From positions 17,927,926-17,991,925 of the forward strand of contig NC_072802.1 in NCBI RefSeq assembly GCF_028583425.1: DNA of 64,000 bases, in the 5' to 3' direction. Source of the stretch: Eublepharis macularius (taxonomy: Eukaryota > Chordata > Lepidosauria > Squamata > Eublepharidae). The notes under the pieces are model-generated. The model searched no databases. It saw only the letters and a list, made by a program, of their open reading frames with translations, and was not told where the DNA came from. A program made the position numbers and the translations under genes. Shown here in pieces: positions 1-9,705 of this stretch (within the stretch, counting starts at the first letter, position 1; every line of letters starts with the position of its first letter).

Positions 1-484
1 GGTTGCTTTTATTTTATTTTTTTAAGCTCGCTTATAGTTGAGATCAGCCTGTGAGTTTGGAGGGTGGGGGCATTGTGTACAAATAACTAATTATGCATTC
101 ATGGAGAAAGGAAAAATATTTCCCCCCCTTCAGATGTTGTGCAGCCATCCAGAGAGAAATTCAGTTTAGAAAAGGGATTTAAAAAAAAAAGATATAGCTA
201 GTGGGCATCTGGGTTTTCTCTTTTCCCTAACAAAGGGTCATTGTTAGCAAAAAGCACAAAAACAGAAACATTACTTTAAATGCAGAAAGTGCCCAGAGAT
301 GGGGAATGTGCTCATAACTGTGAGCACTGGAACAATCAGATCGTAGGAAAATTGGGGTCTGTAGTGTGGAATCGCTTTCTCAGTGAAATCCCTGACTCTT
401 TAGCAGGCAGGACTACTTTGAAGGAAATGATCAAAAGGCTGCCCACCAGTATCATGGAGCAGGGTATGCCTAGAGAGACCCACA
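1..484. other. Anonymous sequence
   Basis: No gene, RNA or repeat recognised. Short A-rich and T-rich runs only; open frames here are short and have no recognisable domain. Confidence 0.5.
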
Positions 485-602
485 TGGCCATGAGAGAGTC
501 AGTCTCTCTCATCCTAACCTACCTCACAGAGTTGTTGTAAGAATAAGAGGTGGGGGGATCCATGTACGTGACTCTGAACTGCTGGGGTGATAGGAGAGCT
601 AA
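485..602 (+). repeat. CORE-SINE, 3' half
   Basis: The stretch reads as the distal part of the MIR-like tRNA-derived SINE seen complete elsewhere in the window (for example 7969-8192): a tract ending in acctcacagagttgttgt, followed by a degenerate tail. The tRNA head is missing or too decayed to see. Confidence 0.55.
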
Positions 603-610
603 ATTATTAT

Positions 611-866
611 CAGGGCTTTTTCCCAGCTGGAACGTGGTGGAATGGAGTTCTGGAACCTCTTGAAAATGGTCACATGGCTGGTGGCCCCGCCCCCTGATCT
701 CCAGACAGGAGTTTAGATCACCCTCCACGCCGCTGAGCGGTGCAGAGGGCAATCTCAACTCCCCTCTGTCTGGAGAGCGGGGGGTGGGGCCACCAGCCAT
801 GTGACCATTTTCTCCGAGGGCAACCCACTGAGTTCCACCACCTCTTTTCCCAGAAAAAAAGGCCTG
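611..866 (-). mobile_element. Non-autonomous hAT, foldback family A, copy 1
   Basis: The element starts cagggctttttccc and ends aaaaaaaggcctg, and is flanked by a perfect 8-bp target duplication (attattat, 603-610 and 867-874). Eight-base duplications and CAGGG/CCCTG ends are typical of hAT transposons. The interior is a foldback: the segment around 671-725 recurs inverted around 750-806. There is no transposase, so it must have been moved by a hAT transposase encoded elsewhere. Eight copies of this family lie in the window. Confidence 0.88.
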
Positions 867-911
867 ATTATTATCATCATCAATAATAATAATAATAATT
901 TATTATTATTA
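867..911. repeat. TAA/ATT microsatellite
   Basis: An imperfect run of ATT, ATC and AAT triplets directly follows the hAT copy. The target duplication of that copy is itself part of this repeat. Confidence 0.85.
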
Positions 912-1041
912 GCATAATAGCTATATAACAGTGTGGAGACTTGGGTTCAAACTCATGTTGAGCTTGGGTGCACGCTGCTTTCTGCCTGTCCTCCGTCACT
1001 GGAAGAGCAACCTTTATAACACCACAACATATGTGGTCTTG

Positions 1042-1190
1042 TGCTCCTCAGATCTGGGTTCATACCCATATTCTGTTGTGACACTTCCTGGGTGGCTTTG
1101 GGCCATTTGCTGTGTCTCAGCATATCCTACCTCACAGGGTTGTTGATGGGATACAGAAATGGTTACACACATAATCAAGTCCACTGGTCC
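1042..1190 (+). repeat. CORE-SINE, decayed
   Basis: Box-B-like and core sequences (a ggtggctttgggcc core and cctacctcacagggttgttg) match the MIR-like SINEs of this window, but the 5' head is strongly diverged. Old copy. Confidence 0.5.
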
Positions 1191-1261
1191 TTCATTGTAT
1201 CATGTACCTTGACTGGCCTCAGGGTCTCAGCCTGGGAAGAGGCCTTGGGTCAAAAAAACGT

Positions 1262-1345
1262 CTGTTCCAACCCCAAGATCCTTTGCATTAGCAGTGCCTG
1301 GGATTGAATTTGGGACCTTCGGCATAAACAAAAGGGTAAAAGTGT
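1262..1345 (-). repeat. tRNA-Ala-like SINE, decayed fragment
   Basis: On the minus strand this resembles the head of the SINE at 6018-6232: the inverse of a box B (gcctgggattgaatttggga) and of the ctttgcat anticodon region. Heavily diverged; the assignment is tentative. Confidence 0.35.
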
Positions 1346-1560
1346 TGCGTAACACCAAGATTCCACACACATCCCCGGAACAGTTCCTAAATGTTATTTC
1401 AACTATTGCAAACATGAACACACAGGCAACTGTTCTCATATATGTTCATCTGGCCCTCAAGTCTTAAAAGTTTCCTTTTAGAACTAAGTTTAGACCAAAA
1501 TCTGCTCCCACCACATTCTGGCCATGCACAAATCAGTTGTGATGGGGCTATGTCAATACA

Positions 1561-1622
1561 GTTTTAATTATTTAGATAGGTAATGCAAGCAGTTTAATTA
1601 TTTAGATAGGCTATGCAAGCAC
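1561..1622. repeat. Short tandem duplication of about 31 bp
   Basis: The unit tttaattatttagatagg plus the following atgcaagca occurs twice in direct succession with two differences. The second unit runs into the tail of the adjacent Sauria-type SINE. Confidence 0.75.
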
Positions 1623-1988
1623 CGAGACTTTACTAACCAATGTGGGGACGTTGCATCACAACGTTTTCTTGGCAGACTTTTTATGGGGTGAAATCAAAAA
1701 GTCCAGTAGCACCTTTAAGACTAACCAACTTTATTGTAGCATAAGCTTTCGAGAATCACAGTTCTCTTCGTCAGATGCATGGAGGGGTGGTTTGCCATTG
1801 CCCTCCCCAGTCATCTACACTTTACCCCCAGGAAACTGGGTACTCATTTTACTGACCTTGGAAGGATGGAAGGCTGAGTCCACCTTGAGCTGGCTACCTG
1901 CACCCGACTTCTGCCAGGATTGAACTCAGGTCGTGAGCAGAGCTTGGACTGCAGTACTGCAGCTTACCACTCTGCACCACGGGGCTCC
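1600..1988 (-). mobile_element. Sauria-type tRNA SINE, interrupted
   Basis: Minus-strand SINE. Its body (tcatctacactttaccccca, then the inverse of a tRNA head ending near 1988 with box B tgaactcaggtcgtgagc) matches the SINE family of lizards whose 3' tail is built from ACCTTT-like repeats and which is thought to use Bov-B LINE machinery. The copy is split by a Penelope-derived fragment at 1691-1783. Confidence 0.7.
1691..1783 (-). mobile_element. Penelope-like element terminal fragment inside a SINE
   Basis: It contains the family end that recurs in the window (gtccagtagcacctttaaga, aagctttcgaga and the inverse of the CTGACGA motif). Flanking ggggtg occurs at 1685-1690 and 1784-1789, a likely 6-bp target duplication. 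The SINE body continues on both sides. Confidence 0.7.
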
Positions 1989-2010
1989 TAATTATTTAAA
2001 TACTATTAAG

Positions 2011-2060
2011 GTAAAGGTAGTCCTGTGCAAGCACCGAGTCATTACTGACCCATACTTAGA
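2011..2060 (-). repeat. Sauria-type SINE tail fragment
   Basis: aaggtaaaggtagtcctgtg followed by caagcaccgagtcattac is the inverse of the conserved 3' end of the Sauria-type SINE. Only the tail is present. Confidence 0.7.
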
Positions 2061-2165
2061 TGCCAATTATTTAGATACTATTTGGATATTGTCATATTAA
2101 GGCTGCTGAACATAATTCTAAGGAAAGGTGTGTGTGAGAAAGAGACAGAACTATGGCCTCCGAGT

Positions 2166-2305
2166 AGGTGTATAAAATTCCAGGAGGGGCTTGGAGAGCT
2201 CCCTAAATTTCAACTGATCTCCAGAGCACAGGGATCAGTTCCCCTGGAGAAAATGGCTACGTTGGAGGGTGGACTCTATGGCATTATATCCTACTGTGGT
2301 TATCA
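2166..2305 (-). mobile_element. hAT MITE family B, partial
   Basis: The interior of the 218-bp MITE seen whole at 9443-9660 is recognisable in inverse orientation (gatcagttcccctggagaaa, then the ggactctatggcattata segment). One or both ends are lost. Confidence 0.6.
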
Positions 2306-2954
2306 AGGTACCAAGGGTGGTTTTAGTGATTATGAGGCCTGGGGGGGGGGGGGAATCCAGTATGGGGCCCCAGAATAATTCCCCCCACACACACACACAC
2401 ATAGAAAGAGGCAGTCTCCACAGCTGCCCTGAGGAGTGGGCACGAGCCACTGTGCCCTGGGCATGAGCAGCACTGAGTGGGCAGAGTCCCTGCTGTGGTA
2501 TTAGGCAGGAGGGAGGAACTCCATCACAGCGGGTGGGCCGGAGCAGCCAGTGCAAGCCAGCAGCCCTAGTTCCATAGGAAGGTGTTTCTCTTCCTTTCCC
2601 CCCTTCTGGCCGGAGGGGGAGGGGAGGGCTGTGGGCAGACTGGAGGGAGGGTTCCTTTCCAGGGCCATTTTGCCTCCCAGTCCACCTTGCTGAGCAACTG
2701 AGTACATTGGTTGCTGTGGAGAAATAACTGTTTTACTTCAGGGTTTAGGTTTGACACCCCTCCTCGTTCAGTTTTAAAAGTTCTTCTCCTGCCAGGACAA
2801 GTGAAGTCAATTGCATCCAAGCATCAATCAAATACCAGCCATTAAAGCTTTGGAAATGGTAATGGGCATCTTGGCTGGAGACAATGAAATGATCAGCTCA
2901 CTCCTTGGCTGGAATCTGACACCTAGAAGGGACACAGAGACTTGGGGGCAGACA
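2306..2954. other. Anonymous sequence
   Basis: Contains a run of 12-13 G near 2341 and a short CA repeat near 2387-2400. No gene or repeat family recognised in the remainder. Confidence 0.5.
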
Positions 2955-3757
2955 GGGATAGAATCATAGAATTATAGGGGATGGAAAGGACCTCCAGGAT
3001 CATCTAGTCCAACTCCCTGCACAATGCAGGAAATTCACAACTACCTCCCCCCCCCCACACACCCCTAGTAACTCCTGCTCCATGCCCAGAAGATGGCAAA
3101 ACACCGTCAGGATCCCTAGCCAAATTGGCCTGGGGAAAATTTTTTCCTGACGCAAAGTGGCGATCAGCATTACCCTGGGCTTGTAAGACGGGGCAATGAG
3201 AACTAAGCACTGATGTAACCCTTCCTGCCCTCCCTCATGATCAGTCCAGGTTCACAGAATCAGCATTGCTGTCAAATGGCCATCTAGCCTCTGCTTAAAA
3301 ACCTCCAAAGAAGGAGACCCACCACCTTCCAAGGAAGCCTGTTCCACTGAGGGACCGCTCTGTCAGGAAGTTCTTCCTAATGTTTAGCCAAAAACTCTTT
3401 TGATTTTGTTTAAGCCTGTTGGTTCTAGTCTGACCTTCTGGGGCAACAAAAAAACACTCCATGCCATCCTCTATATGACAGCCCTTGAAATACTTGAAGA
3501 TGGTTATAATATCACCTCTCAGTCATCTCCTAAATATACCAAGCTCCTTCAACCTTTCCTCACAGGACTCGGTCTCCAGACCACCTCACTGTTGCCCTCC
3601 TCTGGACACGTTCCAGCTCATCTATATCCTTCTTAAAGTGTGGTGCCCAAAACTGAACATAATACTCTAGGTGAGGTCTAACCAGAGCAGAGTAGAGGGA
3701 TACCATCACTTCATGTGATCTGGACACTATACTTTTAATATCTTCCTGGAGAGATCA
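2955..3757 (-). mobile_element. CR1 LINE, 5'-truncated
   Basis: The lower-coordinate end carries the classic CR1 3' terminus in inverse (gaatcatagaattatagggg, then the tccaactccctgcac segment). Reading upward on the minus strand there are relics of the end of ORF2, including a VRPHLEY-like stretch followed by LNIRKNFLTERS. CR1 copies are normally 5'-truncated, and this one is about 0.8 kb. The reading frame is interrupted in several places, so it is an inactive old copy. Confidence 0.85.
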
Positions 3758-3867
3758 GGAAAGGATACTTTGACCCATGAGGGGGTAGGAAAAAAGAAGA
3801 GAGGAAATCCCTTGGCCTGGAGCAAGAGGGTCCATTTTGGTGTGTCCATTATGGATGAATACATTAA

Positions 3868-4122
3868 CAACAACAACATTCAATTTATATACTGCCCTTC
3901 AGGACGACTTAACACCCACTCAGAGCGGTTTACAAAGTATGTCATTATTATCCCACAACAACAAACACCCTGTGAGGTGGGTGTGGCTGAGAGAGCTCCT
4001 AGAAGCTGTGACTGACCCAAGGTCACCCAGCTGCCTTCAAGTGGAAGAGTGGGGAATCAATCCTGGTTCTCCAGATTAGAGTCCCACGCTCTTAACCACT
4101 ACACCAAACTGGCTCTTCCCCA
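3868..4122 (-). repeat. CORE-SINE (MIR-like), near complete
   Basis: On the minus strand the order is: tRNA-like head (inverse of gttaagagcgtgggac), box B, the core gctgggtgaccttgggtc, cacagggtgtttgttgt, then ggcagtatataaattgaatg and a GTT-repeat tail (AAC repeats at the low-coordinate end). The tail resembles that of L2-type LINEs, which would explain mobilisation. Confidence 0.8.
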
Positions 4123-5524
4123 TTTGGAGGAAGGAGCTCTCACACCTGAGCTCCATCTTGATGGCCACCACTGTTACGGGCTGGCTGCCTGGACAAAGAC
4201 TCTGAGGTAATGGGAAGCTTTTAGCAAGCTGTAACTTTTAAGTTAGAGTCCACCTTAGAACAAGATCAGCTAGGGCATGTAGAGAGTGAAGGATAGGGAA
4301 ACTGCATGTTTACATCTTTCTTTTGTATTCCTTACTCAATGCACTGCTGTGCAAAGAGTATATTTGTGGACTTATTGCTTTGAATAAATCATTTACTATT
4401 TTAAAGGCTGGTAGTTGTTCTCTGTACCATAGAGACCTCCGCCATTCAAACACACTATTTAAAACAGGTGCCAGGGGAAGGGAGGTGGTCCATAGCTAAA
4501 TCACTATTTCAGTGGGAGTTTGCAGGTGTGGTAAGCCATACCTGTGTTAACCAGTCAGTAGGTAGTGAGAGATGCAGGCACTAGGCGGAGGCTTAGAACA
4601 GCAGTGCAGAAAGGGAACCTGGTAGTACTGGCCCTCCTGGCAGATAATTTCTAAAATGACCAGTTGGTGGCAGTGTACCCAAGAAGAAAGAGGAGGAAAC
4701 CCCCTCTAAGGCTTTGGGGATCTGGGAGTGTTGTGTGACCAGGCGGAGACTCAGGGATGGTCAGTGGGCACTTAGATACATCAGAAGACCAAATGGAGCA
4801 ATACTCGTGGATCAGCAGGGCTGTTCCACCAAGCAGGCTATAGGGCAGTTGGAGGGGGCATTGCCCACTGTGGTGCCCTGGCAGCTGGGTGAGACCCTCC
4901 CGTGGGGAGTCCGGAGCAGCTCCCTAGTTGACTCATGGCTAAGATCACGGCTGCAAGATTCTGCTGGAGGATAGTTGTGGCGTACTTGTTCTAAGCAAAT
5001 ATCATGTGCCTATTCTGAAGGGTCCAATGGCGGGTTGGGGCAAACAGAGGGAAACTCTATCTGGAGAACCTCTTGGCAGCCCTTTTGTAAACCATGTAAA
5101 AAAAAAAAAGAACTAATTGATCTGGTTTTGTCGACGGTTTCCAAAACGGGATGATAAACATCACCCTCTATTTGCTCAAGTAGCATTTCCTGAACACCAT
5201 GGGAACATACTTCTTTTCAAGCGATTCCCAGCTTTCTTTTCTGAAACTGCTCCATTAGCATCCCATCAGAGTTCCTGAGAGTCACGCAACACATTTCTTT
5301 GTTCTTTTTCAGGGCAAGGCTTCTGGTGGTCTGGAGACATCAGGAGACCACAGGGTCCAATGCTGACTTTGATATCCACCCTGGTTAGTAGGCTGAGAAT
5401 GTCTTTCCAAGGAAAGTAGCTTTTTTGACCTTCTGATTTGCTGAAAAGGTGGGAAGTCAGTTCCAGGAAAGTTCCAAAAAAGCCATAATGGGACTTTTCA
5501 CCTTGAAAATTACATACTCTAATG
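4123..5524. other. Mostly anonymous sequence
   Basis: No gene recognised. It includes a possible LTR at 4171-4450 (listed separately) and a following stretch that may be the start of the same old element. The rest has no family I can name. Confidence 0.4.
4171..4450 (+). mobile_element. Possible LTR of an old LTR retroelement
   Basis: The segment opens with TG (tgttacgggctggctgcc), contains an AATAAA signal in gaataaatcatttac and closes near ccattcaaaca, so it has the TG...CA ends and poly(A) signal expected of an LTR. No second LTR, coding domain or target duplication was established; the family is unknown and the call is weak. Confidence 0.25.
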
Positions 5525-5753
5525 CAGGGGTTTTTTTCTGGGAAAAGAGGTGGTGGAACTCAGTGGGTTGCCCTCGGAGAAAATGGTCACATGGCTGGTG
5601 GCCCCGCCCCCTGATCTCCAGACAGAGGGGAGTTGAGATTGCCCTCCGCGCCGCTCCAGTGGCACGGAGGGCAATCTCAACTCCCCTCTGTCTGGAGATC
5701 AGGGGGCGGGGCCACCAGCCATGTGACTATTTTCAAGAGGTTCCGGAACCCTG
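5525..5753 (+). mobile_element. hAT foldback family A, copy 2, right end shortened
   Basis: Left end caggggtttttttctggg and the inverted interior (about 5583-5650 against 5655-5730) match family A. The right end stops after ttccggaaccctg and lacks the usual poly-A/GCCCTG terminus. No matching 8-bp duplication is seen, consistent with an internal or terminal deletion. Confidence 0.8.
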
Positions 5754-5760
5754 GGGCAGA

Positions 5761-5785
5761 GTGGTGGTGGTGGTGGTGGTGGTGG
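5761..5785. repeat. TGG microsatellite
   Basis: Eight consecutive TGG triplets at the right border of the hAT copy. Confidence 0.9.
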
Positions 5786-6017
5786 AAAGCAATGAGGAAT
5801 TCTGGAAGGACTTTTGGGTTGGTTAGAGCTTCTGGCTCAGTTGCAAAGTACATGTTTTGCGTATCAGATTCAATCCTAACATCTCTAGTTAAAAGATCTG
5901 AAATAGTGGATCCTTCTGTGTCTCACATCCTGGATTCAGAATTGCTGCCAATTAGAGGGAACAGTATGGAGCTAGAAGGGCCAGTGGTATAACTTGGTAT
6001 AAGACTGTTTTGTATGT

Positions 6018-6232
6018 TCAGGTAGGGGAGGAGCTGTGGCTCAGTGGCAGAGCATCTGCTTGACATGCAGAAGGTCCCAGGTTCAATCCCTGGCATCTCC
6101 AGTTAAAAGGACCAGGTAGTAGGTGATGTGAAAGACCTCTGCCCAAAGACCCTGGAGAGCTGCTGCCGATCAGAGTAGACAATACCAGCCTTGATAGAGC
6201 AAGGGCCTGACTCATGCTTCATGCATTCAGAT
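6018..6232 (+). repeat. tRNA-Ala-derived SINE
   Basis: The head ggggaggagctgtggctcag and tggcagagcatctgctt correspond to box A and the anticodon arm of an alanine tRNA; ggttcaatccctggcatctc is the box B/T arm. A non-tRNA body follows (accctggagagctgctgccg). Not a functional tRNA gene: the anticodon loop and acceptor pairing are altered and the body continues beyond the tRNA length. Confidence 0.75.
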
Positions 6233-6767
6233 GGCTGTGGAGAGTGGCTGGCTGGCGTTTTGGGTTTAGATCTAGCTTTGAATCAAAGACCCCTGAAGTT
6301 CATTCACTGATATTCTTAACCTATTTCCCACGTTTGTTGTGAAGGAAATAAGGACACAATACCCATGTAAATCGCCATGAACTCCTTGGAGGATGCAAAT
6401 GTGGATGATGATCTGATATCTTCCTATAAATTCACTAGACATGATGATTAACCTTTGTAAGAAAAGGAAAGGACTTTAACTTACTGTTTATATAACACTT
6501 AAATGTTAATGCACCTTAACTTATTGCAGTCTTTACAACAACCCTGTAAGGTAGTGAAGTTCACTTCGTGGAGTTCGGTTCAGTGCCTTTCCTTCCATCA
6601 AGAAAAATTTCAGAGGAGCAGCTTTGTTCGTCTGTAGCAGTCATAATAATGAAGGAATTTTGCTGCACCTCCACGAGTGACAAATTTCTCATAGCATCAG
6701 CTTACATGATTCCCAGCTATGAAGTGGGCTCTGGTTCATGAAAATGTATGTCATCATTAATGATTAG

Positions 6768-7586
6768 ATCCAGAGGAGTTAGCTGCGTTAGTCTGTAGTA
6801 GCAAAATGGCAAAGAGTCCAGTAGCACCTTTAAGACTAACCAACTTTATTGTAGCATAAGCTTTCAAGAGCCACATGACGATGCATCTGATGAAGAGAGC
6901 TGTGGCTCTCTAATTAAAATTTTCTTTATTTAAACTATAAACTACACACAACACAATAAACAACAGAGAACAAGAAAAAAAACACCATTCTAAACATAAC
7001 ACACTAACAATACATATCTCTATAAAATTAAGAGGAAAAGAAAAAAGAAAACAACCCCTCCCTAAATTACACTACAAGTTGAGTTCTGATTTTCTCTGCA
7101 ACAAGTATATACCATTTCTAGAGTCCCACTTATTCTTAGTCACAGAACCCCTCTTTTTTCTATTGTTTCTGTTTCTTAATCCATAAATGCAGATGTCATC
7201 AAATCCTTGTTACCCATTTCATGCAAAAAGTCTGTTAACCGTTTCCATTCAGTCAAGAAATTAACTAATGTCCTTTCTCTAATGAATGCAGTAAGTTTTG
7301 CCATTAACGTGAACTCCAAAATTTTGTCAACCATTCCTCCACTGTAGGCAATGTTGTAGTTTTCCACTTTTGTGCATAAAGTACTCTTGCTGCTTGTAAT
7401 AAAGTATAAAAACTGCGTTCTAAAACTTTTTTCCAACTGGCTGTCCATTATTCCCAGCAGAAAAGTCTCTGGTTTCAGCTGGAGTTTAATCTTGTCAGAT
7501 TAATCTGATGAAGAGAGCTGTGGCTCTCGAAAGCTTATGCTACAATAAAGTTGGTTAGTCTTAAAGGTGCTGCTGGACTCTTTACT
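6768..7586. mobile_element. Palindromic Penelope-derived insertion, with nested L1
   Basis: Two Penelope-type ends face each other: tccagaggagttagctgc at the left and its family partner ending ggtgctgctggactcttt at the right. The whole is bounded by a perfect 12-bp duplication (attaatgattag, 6756-6767 and 7587-7598). Between them lies a 5'-truncated L1 (6911-7502). The inverted-dimer layout is known for Penelope-like elements, which often carry such terminal inverted copies. Confidence 0.8.
6911..7502 (-). mobile_element. L1 LINE, 3' end of ORF2
   Basis: The minus strand encodes the extreme C-terminus of an L1 ORF2 protein: an ARVLYAQKWK-like stretch followed by AKLTAFIRERTLVNFLTEWK, then a short 3' UTR. 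The frame of the coding part is broken once between these two stretches. A 25-26 bp target duplication (6885-6910 and 7503-7528) borders it exactly, as expected for target-primed reverse transcription. The AT-rich left border is the 3' tail. Confidence 0.85.
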
Positions 7587-7968
7587 ATTAATGATTAGGT
7601 TGCTCTTGCTCCACTGTGCCTCTCAAATTGCAGTGGTTTGTTTGGGAGGGGTGCATTATGCGTGACATCTTTGTTGAGTCCAGTTGCCCTGCTGAGGCAC
7701 CTTAAGCTGAGAGAGTATCCCACTGGGATGTTGACGGAATAAAATGAAAGAGAGAAAAGAGAAACAAGTCTCTTCCTGGGAGGACAGGTGGGATAAAAAT
7801 GTACTAAATAAATAGTAAATTACATGTGATAAATTCCAATAACAAAAATACCAGCGTGGCGTATGTTCTGGACCTGATTAACAGTGGAGAAAAAGAGATA
7901 ATTCCTCTTCAAACTCGCCCCCCCTCCCCAAAGAGGAACAGTAAAGTAAATGTGTGGTGACAACGGGT

Positions 7969-8192
7969 GAGGGGCAGTGGTTAGAGTGCCAAACTATGAT
8001 CTAGGAGACCTGTGTTCAAATCCCCACTCTGCCACTAAAGCTTGCTAGGTGACTCTGGGCCTGTCACACATCCACAGCCTAATCTATCTCACAGGGTTGT
8101 TGTCAGGATAAAATAGAAAAGAATTCTGTGAACTACCATTGGGGAGAAAAGCAGGATATAAAAGAAGTAGATACATAAATCTTTCTGGGGTG
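7969..8192 (+). repeat. CORE-SINE (MIR-like)
   Basis: Head gaggggcagtggttagagtg (box A region), box B gttcaaatccccactctgcc, core gctaggtgactctgggcctg, cacagggttgttgtcagg and a tail with ggatataaaagaag. Nearly full length. Confidence 0.82.
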
Positions 8193-8359
8193 TGAACCCA
8201 ATTTAGATATGCATATCTCTTCAGCAGATAAACTCTTCCTGTGCCAGACCAATATCTTGCCTCTAGGGGTTTCTGTTCATAAGGAATGTTGTGTCCGAAG
8301 AGCGATATACACTCAACTTTAAATCTCATTGACTATCCACCATCAAGTGACGACTTCCA

Positions 8360-8536
8360 TTTCTGAATGGGCCGCACCTGGAGAAAAAAAAAGTCCTGTC
8401 TCTTTAATAAGCTTGATGTGTGGAAATGGGCAAATGAAGCTTTTACTGGCATGGAGGTAAATAACATCAATAATATCCTAAGCCTCTATTAAAGAGATGG
8501 GACACTTTTTACCCAGGCGGTTGGCAACCCTAATGT
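8360..8536. mobile_element. MITE with TTTAATAGAGGC inverted ends
   Basis: An inner inverted repeat (gtctctttaataagctt against cctctattaaagagatggg) encloses a conserved centre (ggaaatgggcaaatgaag and catggaggtaaataacatc). The right border tggcaaccct matches the ends of the other hAT-like MITEs. A homologous copy lies in inverse orientation at 55858-56212. Confidence 0.6.
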
Positions 8537-9442
8537 TGGGCCCTCACAGATATAACACCACCCTTCACCATTCAGCTGCCATTAATTGTGTGCAGAGTAG
8601 AGTGTAGGGAACTGATGCCCTTGTATGGCTGCAGCCATCCCTGTTCTCTAGACAGTTCCTAATTCTTAAAATTGTCTGTGCCCATCATGGACCTTTGAGG
8701 ATTCAGTTTATAACAACTGCCAGGTCTCACAAAAGCCATCTGCCAGTGACTGTCATCTGTACAACAATCTAACACTCACTTGTGGCTTAAAATAAAAACC
8801 CAGCTGAAATGACATCCCTGTCACATTTCTGGCAAAAAGCTGGCAACCATTGTCTTGCCAAGAATCTGCAACTGCAATACTGAAGGAGTTTCTTAGTTGG
8901 CTGTGAGTTGCAGACATTTCATTAGTAACTAAGGAAGCGAGAAAATCTTATTTGGGGAAAAACACAAAACCAAGTGCGTTGGCGGGGGGGGGGGGAGCAT
9001 GTTACAGAATTTTCCTGACCCCCTTGGAGTATCCTCGGAATAAACGTGTTATGAACAACATTGCCTTCCTGTGCGTGTCTGTCTTGCTTTCCTTCCCAGA
9101 TTGTCATTTAAGTCAACTGCAAGGAGGGGGGGGAAGCTTTTGAGGCCTTCCTGGAATTCAAGAGGACAGTGGTGAGGCAGAGAAACCAGTGCCAGCCAAG
9201 AGATGAGAACTTTTGATAAGAAGCAAAAATATCACAGCAGCTTCTGACATGGGACACCATACTGAGAGAATACAGCAATGAAGTTTTTCTCTTGCCCTCC
9301 GTGGATCTGAGGCACCATACAGCCCCCCCCCCCCAATATAATTCTCACGGCAACCCTTGTCAGGCTCCAAGCTGGGGTGGGAAGAATCTGGGACGGGGGG
9401 GGGGGGCTCCAGGTTGGCCTCACTTTCCAGCTATGCTCTGGG
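8537..9442. other. Anonymous sequence with G/C homopolymers
   Basis: Holds several long homopolymer runs (G near 8984, 9126 and 9396, C near 9326). No gene or recognised repeat otherwise. Confidence 0.5.
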
Positions 9443-9660
9443 TAGGGTTGCCCCCTCCAGGCTGTGAAAATCCTGGAGATTTGGGGGATGGGGCCTGGAC
9501 AGGGCAGTGTTTGGGGAGGGGAGGGATTTTAGCAGGGTGTAAGGTCATAGAGATCTCATCCCAAATCAGCCATTTTCTCCAGGGGAACTGATTTCTGTTG
9601 CCTGGGAATCAGTTGTAATTCCGGGAGATCTTCAGCCACCACCTGGAGGCTGGCAACCCT
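9443..9660 (+). mobile_element. hAT MITE family B, complete
   Basis: Begins tagggttgccccctccagg and ends ggaggctggcaaccct, with a perfect 8-bp target duplication (gctctggg, 9435-9442 and 9661-9668). Length 218 bp. Inner landmarks ggagatttggggg, cagccattttctccagggga and gttgtaattccgggagat recur in six further, more decayed copies. It is the best-preserved family B member here. Confidence 0.88.
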
Positions 9661-9705
9661 GCTCTGGGTTGGCCTCAGAAATGAGAGAGGAGGGGGGGGT
9701 CTACG

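Noticed and set aside
6018-6100. Possible tRNA-Ala gene
   Set aside because: A and B boxes are present, but acceptor and anticodon arms are degenerate and a SINE body continues downstream.
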